Shown here piece by piece: positions 24,513-32,705 of a DNA stretch of 39,968 bases. Source of the DNA: Roseateles chitinivorans (GTDB lineage Bacteria > Pseudomonadota > Gammaproteobacteria > Burkholderiales > Burkholderiaceae_C); assembly GCF_002761755.1 (NCBI RefSeq), contig NZ_PEOG01000055.1:1-39968 (forward strand). Reading direction: 5' to 3'. The notes under the pieces were generated by a model, which searched no databases, had not been told where the DNA came from, and saw nothing but the letters and a program-made list of their open reading frames with translations. Both the position numbers and the translations under genes were made by a program. Each line of letters starts with the position of its first letter. The first letter of the stretch is position 1.

Positions 24513-25508
24513 ATGCCGTCTCGAACCTCTTCCTCGACCAGCCGCGCCAGCCGCAAGGCGCCGCCTCGCGCCTCCGGGCGCTCCGCCGCGGGCGCGCGAC
24601 GCACGCGGGCCTCCAACGCCGACCATGCCGCGCACGGCAAGTCCTCGGAACGCGGCGCGGCGCGCGGCGACAGCGATGACGCGCCGGCCGCCCGGCGCGC
24701 GATCTGGAAGGGAGCGATCAGCTTCGGCCTGCTGCACGTGCCGGTGTCGCTCTATCCCGCCTCGCGCGACCAGCGCGTCGACTTCGACTGGCTGGACAAG
24801 CGCAGCATGGATCCGGTCGGCTACAAGCGCATCAACAAGCGCACCGGCAAGGACATCGACAAGACGCACATCGTCAAGGGCGTGAAGCAGGACAACGGCG
24901 ACTACGTCCTGGTCTCCGACGACGAGATCCGCAAGGCCTATCCCACCACCACGCAGACGATCGAGATCGAGACCTTCGTGCCGGCCACGCAGGTGTCCTT
25001 CGTCTACCTGGAGAAGCCGTACTACCTCGAGCCCATCGGCAAGTCCGGCAAGGTCTATGCGCTGCTGCGCGAGGCGATGTCCGACGCCGGGCTGATCGCG
25101 ATCGCGCGGCTGGTGATCCACAGCAAGGAGCACCTGGCCGCGCTGCTGCCCGCCGGGCCGGCGCTGATGATCGGCATGCTGCGCTGGGCCAACGAGATCC
25201 GCCCCTGCGACGACCTGAACCTCCCGGCCGAAGGCAAGTCCGCGCACGGCTTCAAGCCCAGCGAGCTGCAGATGGCCCGGCAGCTGATCGACGAGATGAG
25301 CAGCGACTGGCATCCCGAGGACTACCACGACGAATTCACCGCCGCGATCCGCGACCTGATCGCGCGCAAGGTCGAGGAGGGCGAGACCGAGACCGTCACA
25401 CCGCTCGAGGCCGCGCCGGATGCCGGCGAAGAGGGCGGCAACGTCGTCGACCTGACCGAGCTGCTCAAGCGCAGCCTGGGCGGCAAGTCCAGGAAGAAGT
25501 CGGCCTGA
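24513..25508 (+). CDS. ku: Bacterial Ku end-binding protein with basic N-terminal extension
   Basis: A homodimeric Ku protein that encircles DNA ends and recruits LigD for non-homologous end joining. The Ku core starts at about residue 63 with RAIWKGAISFGLLHVPVSLYPA and continues through VKGVKQDNGDYVLVSDDEI and IAIARLVIHSKEHLAALLP. The C-terminus ends in a basic KRSLGGKSRKKSA tail. Most bacterial Ku proteins begin within a few residues of that motif; here about 60 Ser/Arg/Ala-rich residues precede it. There is no in-frame ATG, GTG or TTG between 24513 and the core, so the extension seems real. GAGG lies 5 nt before the ATG. ligD begins 18 bp downstream, an obvious operon. Confidence 0.96.
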   Translation: MPSRTSSSTSRASRKAPPRASGRSAAGARRTRASNADHAAHGKSSERGAARGDSDDAPAARRAIWKGAISFGLLHVPVSLYPASRDQRVDFDWLDKRSMDPVGYKRINKRTGKDIDKTHIVKGVKQDNGDYVLVSDDEIRKAYPTTTQTIEIETFVPATQVSFVYLEKPYYLEPIGKSGKVYALLREAMSDAGLIAIARLVIHSKEHLAALLPAGPALMIGMLRWANEIRPCDDLNLPAEGKSAHGFKPSELQMARQLIDEMSSDWHPEDYHDEFTAAIRDLIARKVEEGETETVTPLEAAPDAGEEGGNVVDLTELLKRSLGGKSRKKSA

Positions 25509-25526
25509 GGCCGGCGCGGACCCGCC

Positions 25527-28268
25527 ATGCCGAGTTCCACCCGCCAGGACCCGCTGTCCCGCTACCGCCAGAAGCGGGACTTCCGCATCACGCCCGAGCC
25601 GGACGACGAAACCGCCGCGCCCGCGCGGGCCGGTCGCGCCCGGGGCAGCGGGGTAGCGCCGCGCCGCGCGGCGCGTCCGGAGGCGCTGTCCTTCGTCATC
25701 CAGAAGCACTGGGCCAGTCACCTGCATTACGACTTCCGGCTCGAGCTCGACGGCGTGCTGCTGAGCTGGGCTGTGCCCAAGGGGCCGTCCTACGACCCCA
25801 AGGAACGCCGCATGGCGATCCATGTCGAGGACCATCCGCTGTCCTACGGCGGCTTCGAGGGCACCATCCCGCCCAGGCAGTACGGGGCCGGCGAGGTCAT
25901 CGTCTGGGACAACGGGACCTGGGAGCCGGAGGGTGATCCGGCGCAAGGCCTGCGCGATGGCAAGCTGGTGTTCCGGCTGCATGGCCAGAAGCTCGCGGGA
26001 CTGTGGCAGCTGATCCGCACTTCCCGCGATGCCTCCAAGCGCGAGCAATGGCTGCTGATCAAGAAGCACGACGGTCGCGAGCGCGCGCATGCGGACTACG
26101 ACGTCACCCTCGCGCTGCCGGACAGCGTGATCCAGCATCCGCTGGGGCTGGTCGAGGAGCGCGAGGCGAGCGGTGACGGCGATGCGCGCGGTGGCTCCGG
26201 CGGCCGCGAGGGCCGCAACGGTCGGGAGGGCCGCCGGCGCGGCGCTGACCGCGCGGAAGGCAGCGAGCGCGAGACGCCGGCCGACGCCGCCGATCCGGCG
26301 ATCGGCACCCCGGACCTGAGCCGGGCGCGCAAGGCGCGGCTGCCGGCCGAACTGTCGCCGCAGCTCGCGACGCTGGTGAGCGCCACGCCGCCGGGCGAGT
26401 GGATCGCCGAGGCCAAGTTCGACGGCTACCGTCTGATGGCGCGCATCGACAAGGGCGGCGTGCGCCTGATCACCCGCGGCGGCAACGATTGGACCGATCG
26501 CCTGGGCGCACTGGCCGAGGCCGTGGCCGGCCTGGGCCTGGAGAACGGCTGGCTCGACGGCGAGATCGTCGTGCTGCGTGACGACGGCGCACCCGACTTC
26601 AACCTGTTGCAGAACGCGATCGGCCATCCGCGGCGGCGCACGCAGGCGGACCTCGTCTATTTCCTCTTCGATGTGCCCTTCCTCAACGGCCATGACCTGC
26701 GCGAGGTGCCGCTGCGGCATCGTCGCGCGGTGCTGCGTGCGCTGATGGCCGAACACGAGGACGGGCCCTTGCGCTTCAGCGAGGACTTCGCGGTGCCGCC
26801 CGAGGAGATGCTGGCTGCCGCCTGCCAGATGCGGCTCGAGGGCCTGATCCTGAAGCGGCCCGACAGCAGCTATGTGTCCTCGCGCAGCGACGCCTGGATC
26901 AAGCTGAAGTGCCAGCAGCGGCAGGAGTTCGTCGTCGTCGGCTTCACCGACCGGTCCGACCGCGCAAAGGCGCTCGGCAGCCTGCTACTCGGCTACTACG
27001 AGGGGCGCGCGCTGCGCTATGCCGGCCGCGTCGGCACCGGCTGGTCGCTGAAGCTGGCCGGCGAGCTGCATCGCCAGCTGGCGGCGCTCGAAGTCAAGCA
27101 GCCGCACTTCGACGAGGCCACGATCGCGCGCAGCCATTGGGCCAAGCTCAGCGGCCGCAGCGGCGGCGCGGCCCGGTGGGTGAAACCGACGATGGTGGTG
27201 GAGGTCGCCTTCGCCGAATGGACGCCCGACGGCCATATCCGCCACGCGTCCTTCCAGGGCGTGCGCGTGGACAAGGCGCCGCGCGAGGTCGGTCGCGAAT
27301 CGGCGAAACCGGCTGGGGAAGTGAAGCCCGCGCGGGCCGCGAAGGGCGCGGCATCCGCCGAGGATGACGACCGCGCCACGCCGGCCCAGCCGCCGATCAG
27401 GCAGACGAAGCGTGGGGCCGGTCCCGCGGCCGCTTCGTCGGGCCAACTGCGCATCACGCATCCGGACCGGGTGATCGATCCCTCCACCGGCCACACGAAG
27501 ATCGAACTGGTCCGCTACTACGAGAGCATCCTCGAATGGATGCAGCCGCATCTGGGGCGACGGCCGGTGGCGATCGTGCGGGCACCGGATGGCATCGAGG
27601 GCCAGCTCTTCTTCCAGAAGCATGTCGAGGGCGACGAACTCATCGTGATCCCGGACGCGGCGGCGCTGATGCAGATGACGCAGATGAACGCGATCGAGTT
27701 CCACACCTGGAATGCGCAGGACGACCGGCTCGACCGCGCGGACCGCCTCATCGTCGACCTCGATCCAGGCGAGGGCGTCGCCTTCGGCGCGGTGGTGGAG
27801 GCGGCGCGGATCACCCGCGCGCTGCTCAAGGAGCTGGGCCTGCAGAGCTGGCTCAAGACCAGCGGCGGGAAGGGCCTGCATGTGGTGGTGCCGCTCGATC
27901 GCCGTCACGACCATGCGACGGTGAAGGCCTTCAGCCAGGCCGTCGTGCGTCACCTGGCCGAGACCTTCCCGAAGAAGTTCTCGGCCAAGAGCGGCCCGCG
28001 CAACCGCGTCGGCAAGATCTTTCCCGACTACCTGCGCAACGGGGAAGGGCAGACCACCGCCTGCGCGTTCTCCGCCCGGGCGCGGCCCGGCCTGGGCGTG
28101 TCGATGCCGATCGACTGGGATGAGCTGGGCGAGCTCAAGCGCGCCGACCACTGGACCATCGCCAATGCCCGCGACCGGCTGAGCTTCCAGAAGCAGGACC
28201 CCTGGCAGGACTACTGGCGCACACGCCAGACCTTGACCCGCGGCCTCAAGCTGCTGGGACTGTCCTGA
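25527..28268 (+). CDS. ligD: ATP-dependent multidomain DNA ligase LigD (PE-LIG-POL)
   Basis: A 913-residue end-joining enzyme with three domains in Pseudomonas-type order. The 3'-phosphoesterase domain (about residues 50-200) contains HWASHLHYDFRLELDG. The ATP-dependent ligase domain (about 270-580) has its nucleotidyl lysine in AEAKFDGYRL (about K296) and an OB-fold. The C-terminal primase-polymerase domain (about 640-913) has the catalytic acid pair in VDLDPGEGVAF and the motif SGGKGLHVVVPL. Gly/Arg/Glu-rich and Lys/Ala-rich linkers join the domains. Together with Ku it repairs double-strand breaks without a template. The 3' end overlaps that of the convergent kinase gene by 23 bp. Confidence 0.97.
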   Translation: MPSSTRQDPLSRYRQKRDFRITPEPDDETAAPARAGRARGSGVAPRRAARPEALSFVIQKHWASHLHYDFRLELDGVLLSWAVPKGPSYDPKERRMAIHVEDHPLSYGGFEGTIPPRQYGAGEVIVWDNGTWEPEGDPAQGLRDGKLVFRLHGQKLAGLWQLIRTSRDASKREQWLLIKKHDGRERAHADYDVTLALPDSVIQHPLGLVEEREASGDGDARGGSGGREGRNGREGRRRGADRAEGSERETPADAADPAIGTPDLSRARKARLPAELSPQLATLVSATPPGEWIAEAKFDGYRLMARIDKGGVRLITRGGNDWTDRLGALAEAVAGLGLENGWLDGEIVVLRDDGAPDFNLLQNAIGHPRRRTQADLVYFLFDVPFLNGHDLREVPLRHRRAVLRALMAEHEDGPLRFSEDFAVPPEEMLAAACQMRLEGLILKRPDSSYVSSRSDAWIKLKCQQRQEFVVVGFTDRSDRAKALGSLLLGYYEGRALRYAGRVGTGWSLKLAGELHRQLAALEVKQPHFDEATIARSHWAKLSGRSGGAARWVKPTMVVEVAFAEWTPDGHIRHASFQGVRVDKAPREVGRESAKPAGEVKPARAAKGAASAEDDDRATPAQPPIRQTKRGAGPAAASSGQLRITHPDRVIDPSTGHTKIELVRYYESILEWMQPHLGRRPVAIVRAPDGIEGQLFFQKHVEGDELIVIPDAAALMQMTQMNAIEFHTWNAQDDRLDRADRLIVDLDPGEGVAFGAVVEAARITRALLKELGLQSWLKTSGGKGLHVVVPLDRRHDHATVKAFSQAVVRHLAETFPKKFSAKSGPRNRVGKIFPDYLRNGEGQTTACAFSARARPGLGVSMPIDWDELGELKRADHWTIANARDRLSFQKQDPWQDYWRTRQTLTRGLKLLGLS

Positions 28269-31200
28269 GCGCCTCGGCGTCCATCAGCGGCAGGCGCAAC
28301 TCGAAGCGGGCGCCGGTGCCGCTGCCCGCGCTGTGCACGCCGACCTGGCCGCCGTGCATGCCGATCAGCTGCCGCACCAGCGACAGGCCGATGCCCAGCC
28401 CGCCCTGGGAGCGATCGAGCGTGCGGTCGCCCTGGACGAACAGGTCGAACATGGTGAGCTGCAGGCCCGGCGGGATGCCGATGCCGTCGTCGCTGACGGT
28501 GATCAGGGCCTGGCCGGGGCTGCCGTCCTGTCCGCGCTCCTCGCGCAGCGACAGCTCGATGTGGCCCAGCGGGTCGGTGTACTTGGCCGCGTTGGTCAGC
28601 AGGTTCGCCACGCACTGGACCAGCCGGGCCTGGTCGCCCCAGACCCGCAGCGGCGGGCCGCCGACGGTCACCGAGAACCGGTGCTGGCGCTCCCGCATCA
28701 GCGGCTCGGCCGTCTCCACCGCCTGGGCGATGACCTCCGGCAGCAGCACCGGCCCGAGCTGCAGTTCCACCCGGCCCTGGGTGATCCGCGACACGTCGAG
28801 CAGGTCGTCGACCAGCCGGGTCAGTGTCCCGACCTGCCGCCGGATGATGTCGACCATCTTGCGCGCGCGCTCGTCCGGCAGGCCCAGCCGGCTCAGCACG
28901 TCGCCGGCGCTGCGGATCGGCGCGATCGGGTTGCGCAGTTCGTGCGCCAGCATCGCCAGGAACTGGTCCTTCTGGCGGTCTGCCGCCTCCAGCCGACGGC
29001 GCGCCTTCAAGTGGGCGGAGATCTCGCGGTAGTAGCAGACGACGCCCCGCGCCCCGTTGGCCAGCGGGATGCGGCTGATCTGCCACTCGTAGGCCTCGGT
29101 CACGCCCAGGTCGCTGCGTTCCTGGACGAACTCGGGCGTATGGTACGGCTCGCCGGTCTCCAGGGTGCGCTGGAACAGCGCCAGGATCTGGTCGGCCAGC
29201 GGATGGCCCCATTGCCGCTCGACCTGGGCATCGAAGCGCGAGCCGATCAGATCGGGTGGATCGCCGAACGTGGCGCGCGCAGTCGGATTGGCCTCGCGGA
29301 TGCGCAGCGCGCTTCCGTCGTGCTCGACCAGGAAGACGCCCATCGGCGCCTCGTTGAGCAGGGTCTCGAACTGCTCGGTCCGCAGCCGGAAGGCGGCTTC
29401 CGCCGCCTGCCGCATCCGCCGCAGCTCCAGCAGCGCGCCCAGCCGTGCCAGCAACTCGCGGGCCGAGAAGGGCTTGATCATGTAGTCGTCGGCGCCGGCG
29501 TCCAGTCCCTCGATGCGGGCGTCCTCGCCGGCCCGGGCCGAGAGCAGCACCACCGGCACGCCGCCCAGCCGCGCGTCGCCGCGCAGCGCGGCCAGCAGCG
29601 CCAGGCCGTCCAGCCGGGGCATCATGACGTCGCTCAGCACCAGGTCCGGCGGCTCGCGCCGCGCGGCCTCCAGCGCCTGCAGGCCGTCGGTCACCAGTTC
29701 CACCGCGTAGCACGGCGCGAGCAGGTCGCGCAGGTAGGCGCGCATGTCGGCGTTGTCGTCGGCCACGATCACCCGTGCGCCGAAGGTCGCCGCGAAGCGC
29801 GGGTCGGCCGAGGCCCATGCGCCCGCCTGGACGCGGCCGGGCTCGCCCTGGCTCACCGGCTCGGGCGCCGGCAACCAGCGCAGCGCCTCTTCGACGAAGG
29901 TGCGCGCGGCGGTGGTGGTGGCCGGACCCGGGGCAGCGGCGGCGGCGATCGGCACCGATCCGTCCGGCCGCGCGGGCGGCGCCGGCGGCGCTGGCTGTCG
30001 ACCCAGCGGCAGCAGCACGCGGAACAGCGAGCCTTCGCCCGGAACGCTGGTGGCCTCGATCCGCCCGCCATGCAGCTTGACCAGCTCCTGCACCAGCGCC
30101 AGGCCGATGCCCGAGCCCTCATGGCTGCGGCCCTCGGCGCCGGCCACGCGATGGAAGCGCTCGAAGATCCGCGGCAGTTCGTCCGCCGGGATGCCGGCGC
30201 CGGTGTCGGCCACTTCCAGCACCGCCAGCCGCGGGTCATGGCCCTCGCCGCGCAGCCGCACCGTGACCTGCCCGTGCAGGGTGAACTTGAAGGCGTTGGA
30301 CAGCAGGTTCAGGACGATCTTTTCCCACATCTCGCGGTCAACGTGGGCGGGCTGGTCCAGCGGCGCGCAGTCCACTTCGAAGGCCAGCCCGGCGCGCTCC
30401 ATGGCCGAGCGGAAGGTGCTCGCCAGGTCGCGCGTCAGCGCCGCCAGGTCGGTGGCCTCGAAGCGCGCCAGCGCGCGGCCGGCCTCGATCCGGGAGAAGT
30501 CCAGCAGCGTGTTCACCAGGCGCTGCAGCCGCGCCGCGTTGCGCAGCACCAGGGCCAGCCGCTCGCGCTGCGGTCCGCTCAGGTCGGGCGTGGTCACCAG
30601 TTCCTCGAGCGGGCCCAGCATCAGCGTCAGCGGCGTGCGGAACTCGTGGCTGATGTTGGAGAAGAAGGCCGTCTTGGCACGGTCCAGCTGAGCGAGTTCC
30701 TCGGCGCGGCGCCGCTCGGCCTCGTAGGCGGACGCGTCGGCCAGCGCCGCCGCGAGCTGGCCCGCGACCAGGTTGAGGAAGCTGCGATAGGCCTCGTCGA
30801 GCGGTCTTCGCGGGCTCACCCCGGCCAGCAGGAAGCCGGCCGGCTCGCGGCCGGCGCTTTTCAGCGGCAGCAGGACGGCGCGCTCGAGCGGCTCCGGCCA
30901 TCCCGGCATCGCCAGCGACACACCCAGCGCCGACATCGACGGCAGGTCCTGCGCCGGCGCGCCGTCGATCAGCGCGCGCAGCGGCCAGCCGTCGGGCGGA
31001 TCGACCAGGCTGAGCCGCTCGGGGAAGGCATCGGCGGCGCTGCGCCTCGGCGCCTCATCGCCCGCATCGCCCGCATCGCCCGCATCGCCCGCATCGCCCG
31101 CATCGCCCGCGTCGCCCGCGTCGCCCGCATCGCCCGCATCGCCCGGGTCTCCCGCGTCGCGGAGGGCCGGACCGGTGCAGCCCGCCCGGCGCGCCCACTG

Positions 31201-31929
31201 TCCGCCGGGCTCGGTCAGATACAGCGCTGCGAAGGGCAGGTCCAGCGGGTAGTCCGAGAGCACCTCGCAGGTCCGCCGCGCGAAGTCGTCCTGCTGCTCC
31301 ACGCCGACGGTGCGGGTCGCGAGGTCCTTCAGCACCCGCAACCGGCGCTCGCCGATCACCCGGTCGGTGACCTCGGTGACCACGCACCACATGCCGCCCA
31401 CGCGCAGGTCGTCGTCATGGACCGGGCTGTAGGAGAAGGTGTGATAGGTCTCCTCGGGGAAGCCGCTGCGTTCCAGGAAGAGCAGCAGGCCCTCGTCCCA
31501 GGTCGCCTCGCCGGTGGTGAGGACATGGTGGATGCGGCTGTAGGCGGCGTCCCAGACCTCGGCCCAGACCCGGTCGGCGCGAGCGCCGAGCGCCCATTCG
31601 CGCTTCAGGCCCAGGGTCGGCAGGTAGGCGTCGTTGCAGAAGAAGGTCATCTCCGGACCCCATGCCAGCCACATCGCGTAGCGCGAGTCCAGCATCATCC
31701 GCAGCACCGTCTGGAGCGAGCGCGGCCAGCCGTCCGGCGGCCCGAGCGGTGTGCGGGTCCAGTCCAGGGCCCGCATGCGCTCGCCCATCTCGCCGCCGCC
31801 GTCCAGGAAGTGGCCGCGGCGCGGCGTGGCGGGTGCATCGGGGGACATCGGGGCGGAGGGCACCGTCGCGGTCGCGTCGTTGCGTCGCTCGGGCGGCAGA
31901 CCGGCGGAGCCGGCGGGCGAGACAGGCAT
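28246..31929 (-). CDS. Large soluble hybrid sensor histidine kinase with two kinase modules
   Basis: A 1227-residue signalling protein. Approximate order: PAS-like (50-190), GAF-like (200-400, interrupted by a DAG repeat), HisKA with phospho-acceptor SHEFRTP (about 428), HATPase with NLLSNAFKFT and DTGAGIP. A receiver domain follows with LVLSDVMMPRLDG (about D767), then PAS (855-975). A second HisKA has LAHELRNPIAPI (about 996), and a second HATPase ends the protein. No membrane segment is visible, so it should sense a cytoplasmic cue. No HPt domain or partner response regulator is nearby. The start may be ATG 31929 or ATG 31848. The 3' end overlaps ligD by 23 bp. The stimulus is unknown. Confidence 0.9.
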   Translation of the reverse strand: MPVSPAGSAGLPPERRNDATATVPSAPMSPDAPATPRRGHFLDGGGEMGERMRALDWTRTPLGPPDGWPRSLQTVLRMMLDSRYAMWLAWGPEMTFFCNDAYLPTLGLKREWALGARADRVWAEVWDAAYSRIHHVLTTGEATWDEGLLLFLERSGFPEETYHTFSYSPVHDDDLRVGGMWCVVTEVTDRVIGERRLRVLKDLATRTVGVEQQDDFARRTCEVLSDYPLDLPFAALYLTEPGGQWARRAGCTGPALRDAGDPGDAGDAGDAGDAGDAGDAGDAGDAGDAGDEAPRRSAADAFPERLSLVDPPDGWPLRALIDGAPAQDLPSMSALGVSLAMPGWPEPLERAVLLPLKSAGREPAGFLLAGVSPRRPLDEAYRSFLNLVAGQLAAALADASAYEAERRRAEELAQLDRAKTAFFSNISHEFRTPLTLMLGPLEELVTTPDLSGPQRERLALVLRNAARLQRLVNTLLDFSRIEAGRALARFEATDLAALTRDLASTFRSAMERAGLAFEVDCAPLDQPAHVDREMWEKIVLNLLSNAFKFTLHGQVTVRLRGEGHDPRLAVLEVADTGAGIPADELPRIFERFHRVAGAEGRSHEGSGIGLALVQELVKLHGGRIEATSVPGEGSLFRVLLPLGRQPAPPAPPARPDGSVPIAAAAAPGPATTTAARTFVEEALRWLPAPEPVSQGEPGRVQAGAWASADPRFAATFGARVIVADDNADMRAYLRDLLAPCYAVELVTDGLQALEAARREPPDLVLSDVMMPRLDGLALLAALRGDARLGGVPVVLLSARAGEDARIEGLDAGADDYMIKPFSARELLARLGALLELRRMRQAAEAAFRLRTEQFETLLNEAPMGVFLVEHDGSALRIREANPTARATFGDPPDLIGSRFDAQVERQWGHPLADQILALFQRTLETGEPYHTPEFVQERSDLGVTEAYEWQISRIPLANGARGVVCYYREISAHLKARRRLEAADRQKDQFLAMLAHELRNPIAPIRSAGDVLSRLGLPDERARKMVDIIRRQVGTLTRLVDDLLDVSRITQGRVELQLGPVLLPEVIAQAVETAEPLMRERQHRFSVTVGGPPLRVWGDQARLVQCVANLLTNAAKYTDPLGHIELSLREERGQDGSPGQALITVSDDGIGIPPGLQLTMFDLFVQGDRTLDRSQGGLGIGLSLVRQLIGMHGGQVGVHSAGSGTGARFELRLPLMDAEALRTVPAA
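31055..31153 (-). repeat. 9-bp minisatellite encoding (Asp-Ala-Gly)n
   Basis: Eleven tandem copies of a 9-bp unit, GCATCGCCC on the plus strand with variants GCGTCGCCC, TCATCGCCC and GGGTCTCCC, lie inside the hybrid kinase gene. They encode DAG-DPG-(DAG)x9. Because the unit is a multiple of three, copy-number change would lengthen or shorten the loop without breaking the frame. The loop lies inside the GAF-like region. Confidence 0.95.
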
Positions 31930-32114
31930 CGGCAGGGTTCCCTGGTCGGGGCGGAGTCGATCGAGTCTAGGGTCGCCCGGGCAAGCCGCGCACCCGCATC
32001 GGCCCTGCCTTGGCCTCGGGAGGCGCGACCGGCGATGGGCAACGCGCGCCGGCGGTGCTGGGAGCGGCGCTTGCCGCTGCGGGCTTCTGGACCTGCCCTG
32101 GAGAGCCCCGCCCG

Positions 32115-32612
32115 ATGGCCGATTCGATGGACCTGATCCTGTGGCGTCACGCCGAGGCCGCGGAGGCCGCGCCCGGCATGGACGACCTGTCGCGGGTGCT
32201 CACCGGCCGCGGCGAGCGCCAGGCCCGCGAGATGGCGCACTGGCTGGACCGGCACCTGCCGCGCGACACCCGCGTGCTGGTCAGCCCGGCGGTGCGCACC
32301 CGCCAGACGGTCCAGGACCTGCGCCGCAAGGTCGTGTCGAGCGATGCGCTCGCGCCGAAGCGGGATGTGCGGTCGCTGCTCGAGGTCGCCGGCTGGGCCG
32401 AAGCGACGGCGCCGGTGCTGGTCGTGGGGCATCAGCCGACGCTGGGCCTGGCGCTCGCCCATCTGGTCGGCGGCGTGCCGCTGAACCGGCTGGCGGACAC
32501 GACGCCGTGGCGGCTGCGCAAGGGCGGCTTCTGGTGGCTGCGCTGTGAGCGCGACGCCCACGACCGGCCCGGCGTGCTGGTGGTGGCGGTGCGTTCGCCG
32601 GACCTGCCGTGA
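32115..32612 (+). CDS. sixA: Phosphohistidine phosphatase SixA
   Basis: A 165-residue histidine phosphatase with the RHG-type motif at the extreme N-terminus as LILWRHAEA and the second catalytic histidine in VLVVGHQPTLGLAL. The short length and lack of extra domains match SixA, which in E. coli dephosphorylates phosphohistidine on ArcB HPt or on the nitrogen-PTS protein NPr. The ATG at 32115 has GGAG about 10 nt upstream; ATG 32127 is an alternative. It is divergent from the hybrid kinase with a 185-bp gap, which holds a CAGGG-TT-CCCTG inverted repeat (31933-31944) but no other clear signal. Confidence 0.9.
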   Translation: MADSMDLILWRHAEAAEAAPGMDDLSRVLTGRGERQAREMAHWLDRHLPRDTRVLVSPAVRTRQTVQDLRRKVVSSDALAPKRDVRSLLEVAGWAEATAPVLVVGHQPTLGLALAHLVGGVPLNRLADTTPWRLRKGGFWWLRCERDAHDRPGVLVVAVRSPDLP

Positions 32613-32705
32613 TGCGCCGCGCGCCCTCGTCGCCACCTCCCCGGACCGGGGCGTCGCTGCGGGGGCGCCCGCTACACTGGCGGCTTGCCGACTGCGAAAG
32701 CTGCC

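Noticed and set aside
31055..31153. Tandem repeats considered as a CRISPR array
   Set aside because: The unit is only 9 bp with no spacers, is inside a coding frame, and no cas genes are present.
28333..32136. A 1267-codon open frame antisense to the hybrid kinase
   Set aside because: Same reason: it is the mirror of strong third-position GC bias in the real gene, whose domains are clear on the minus strand.
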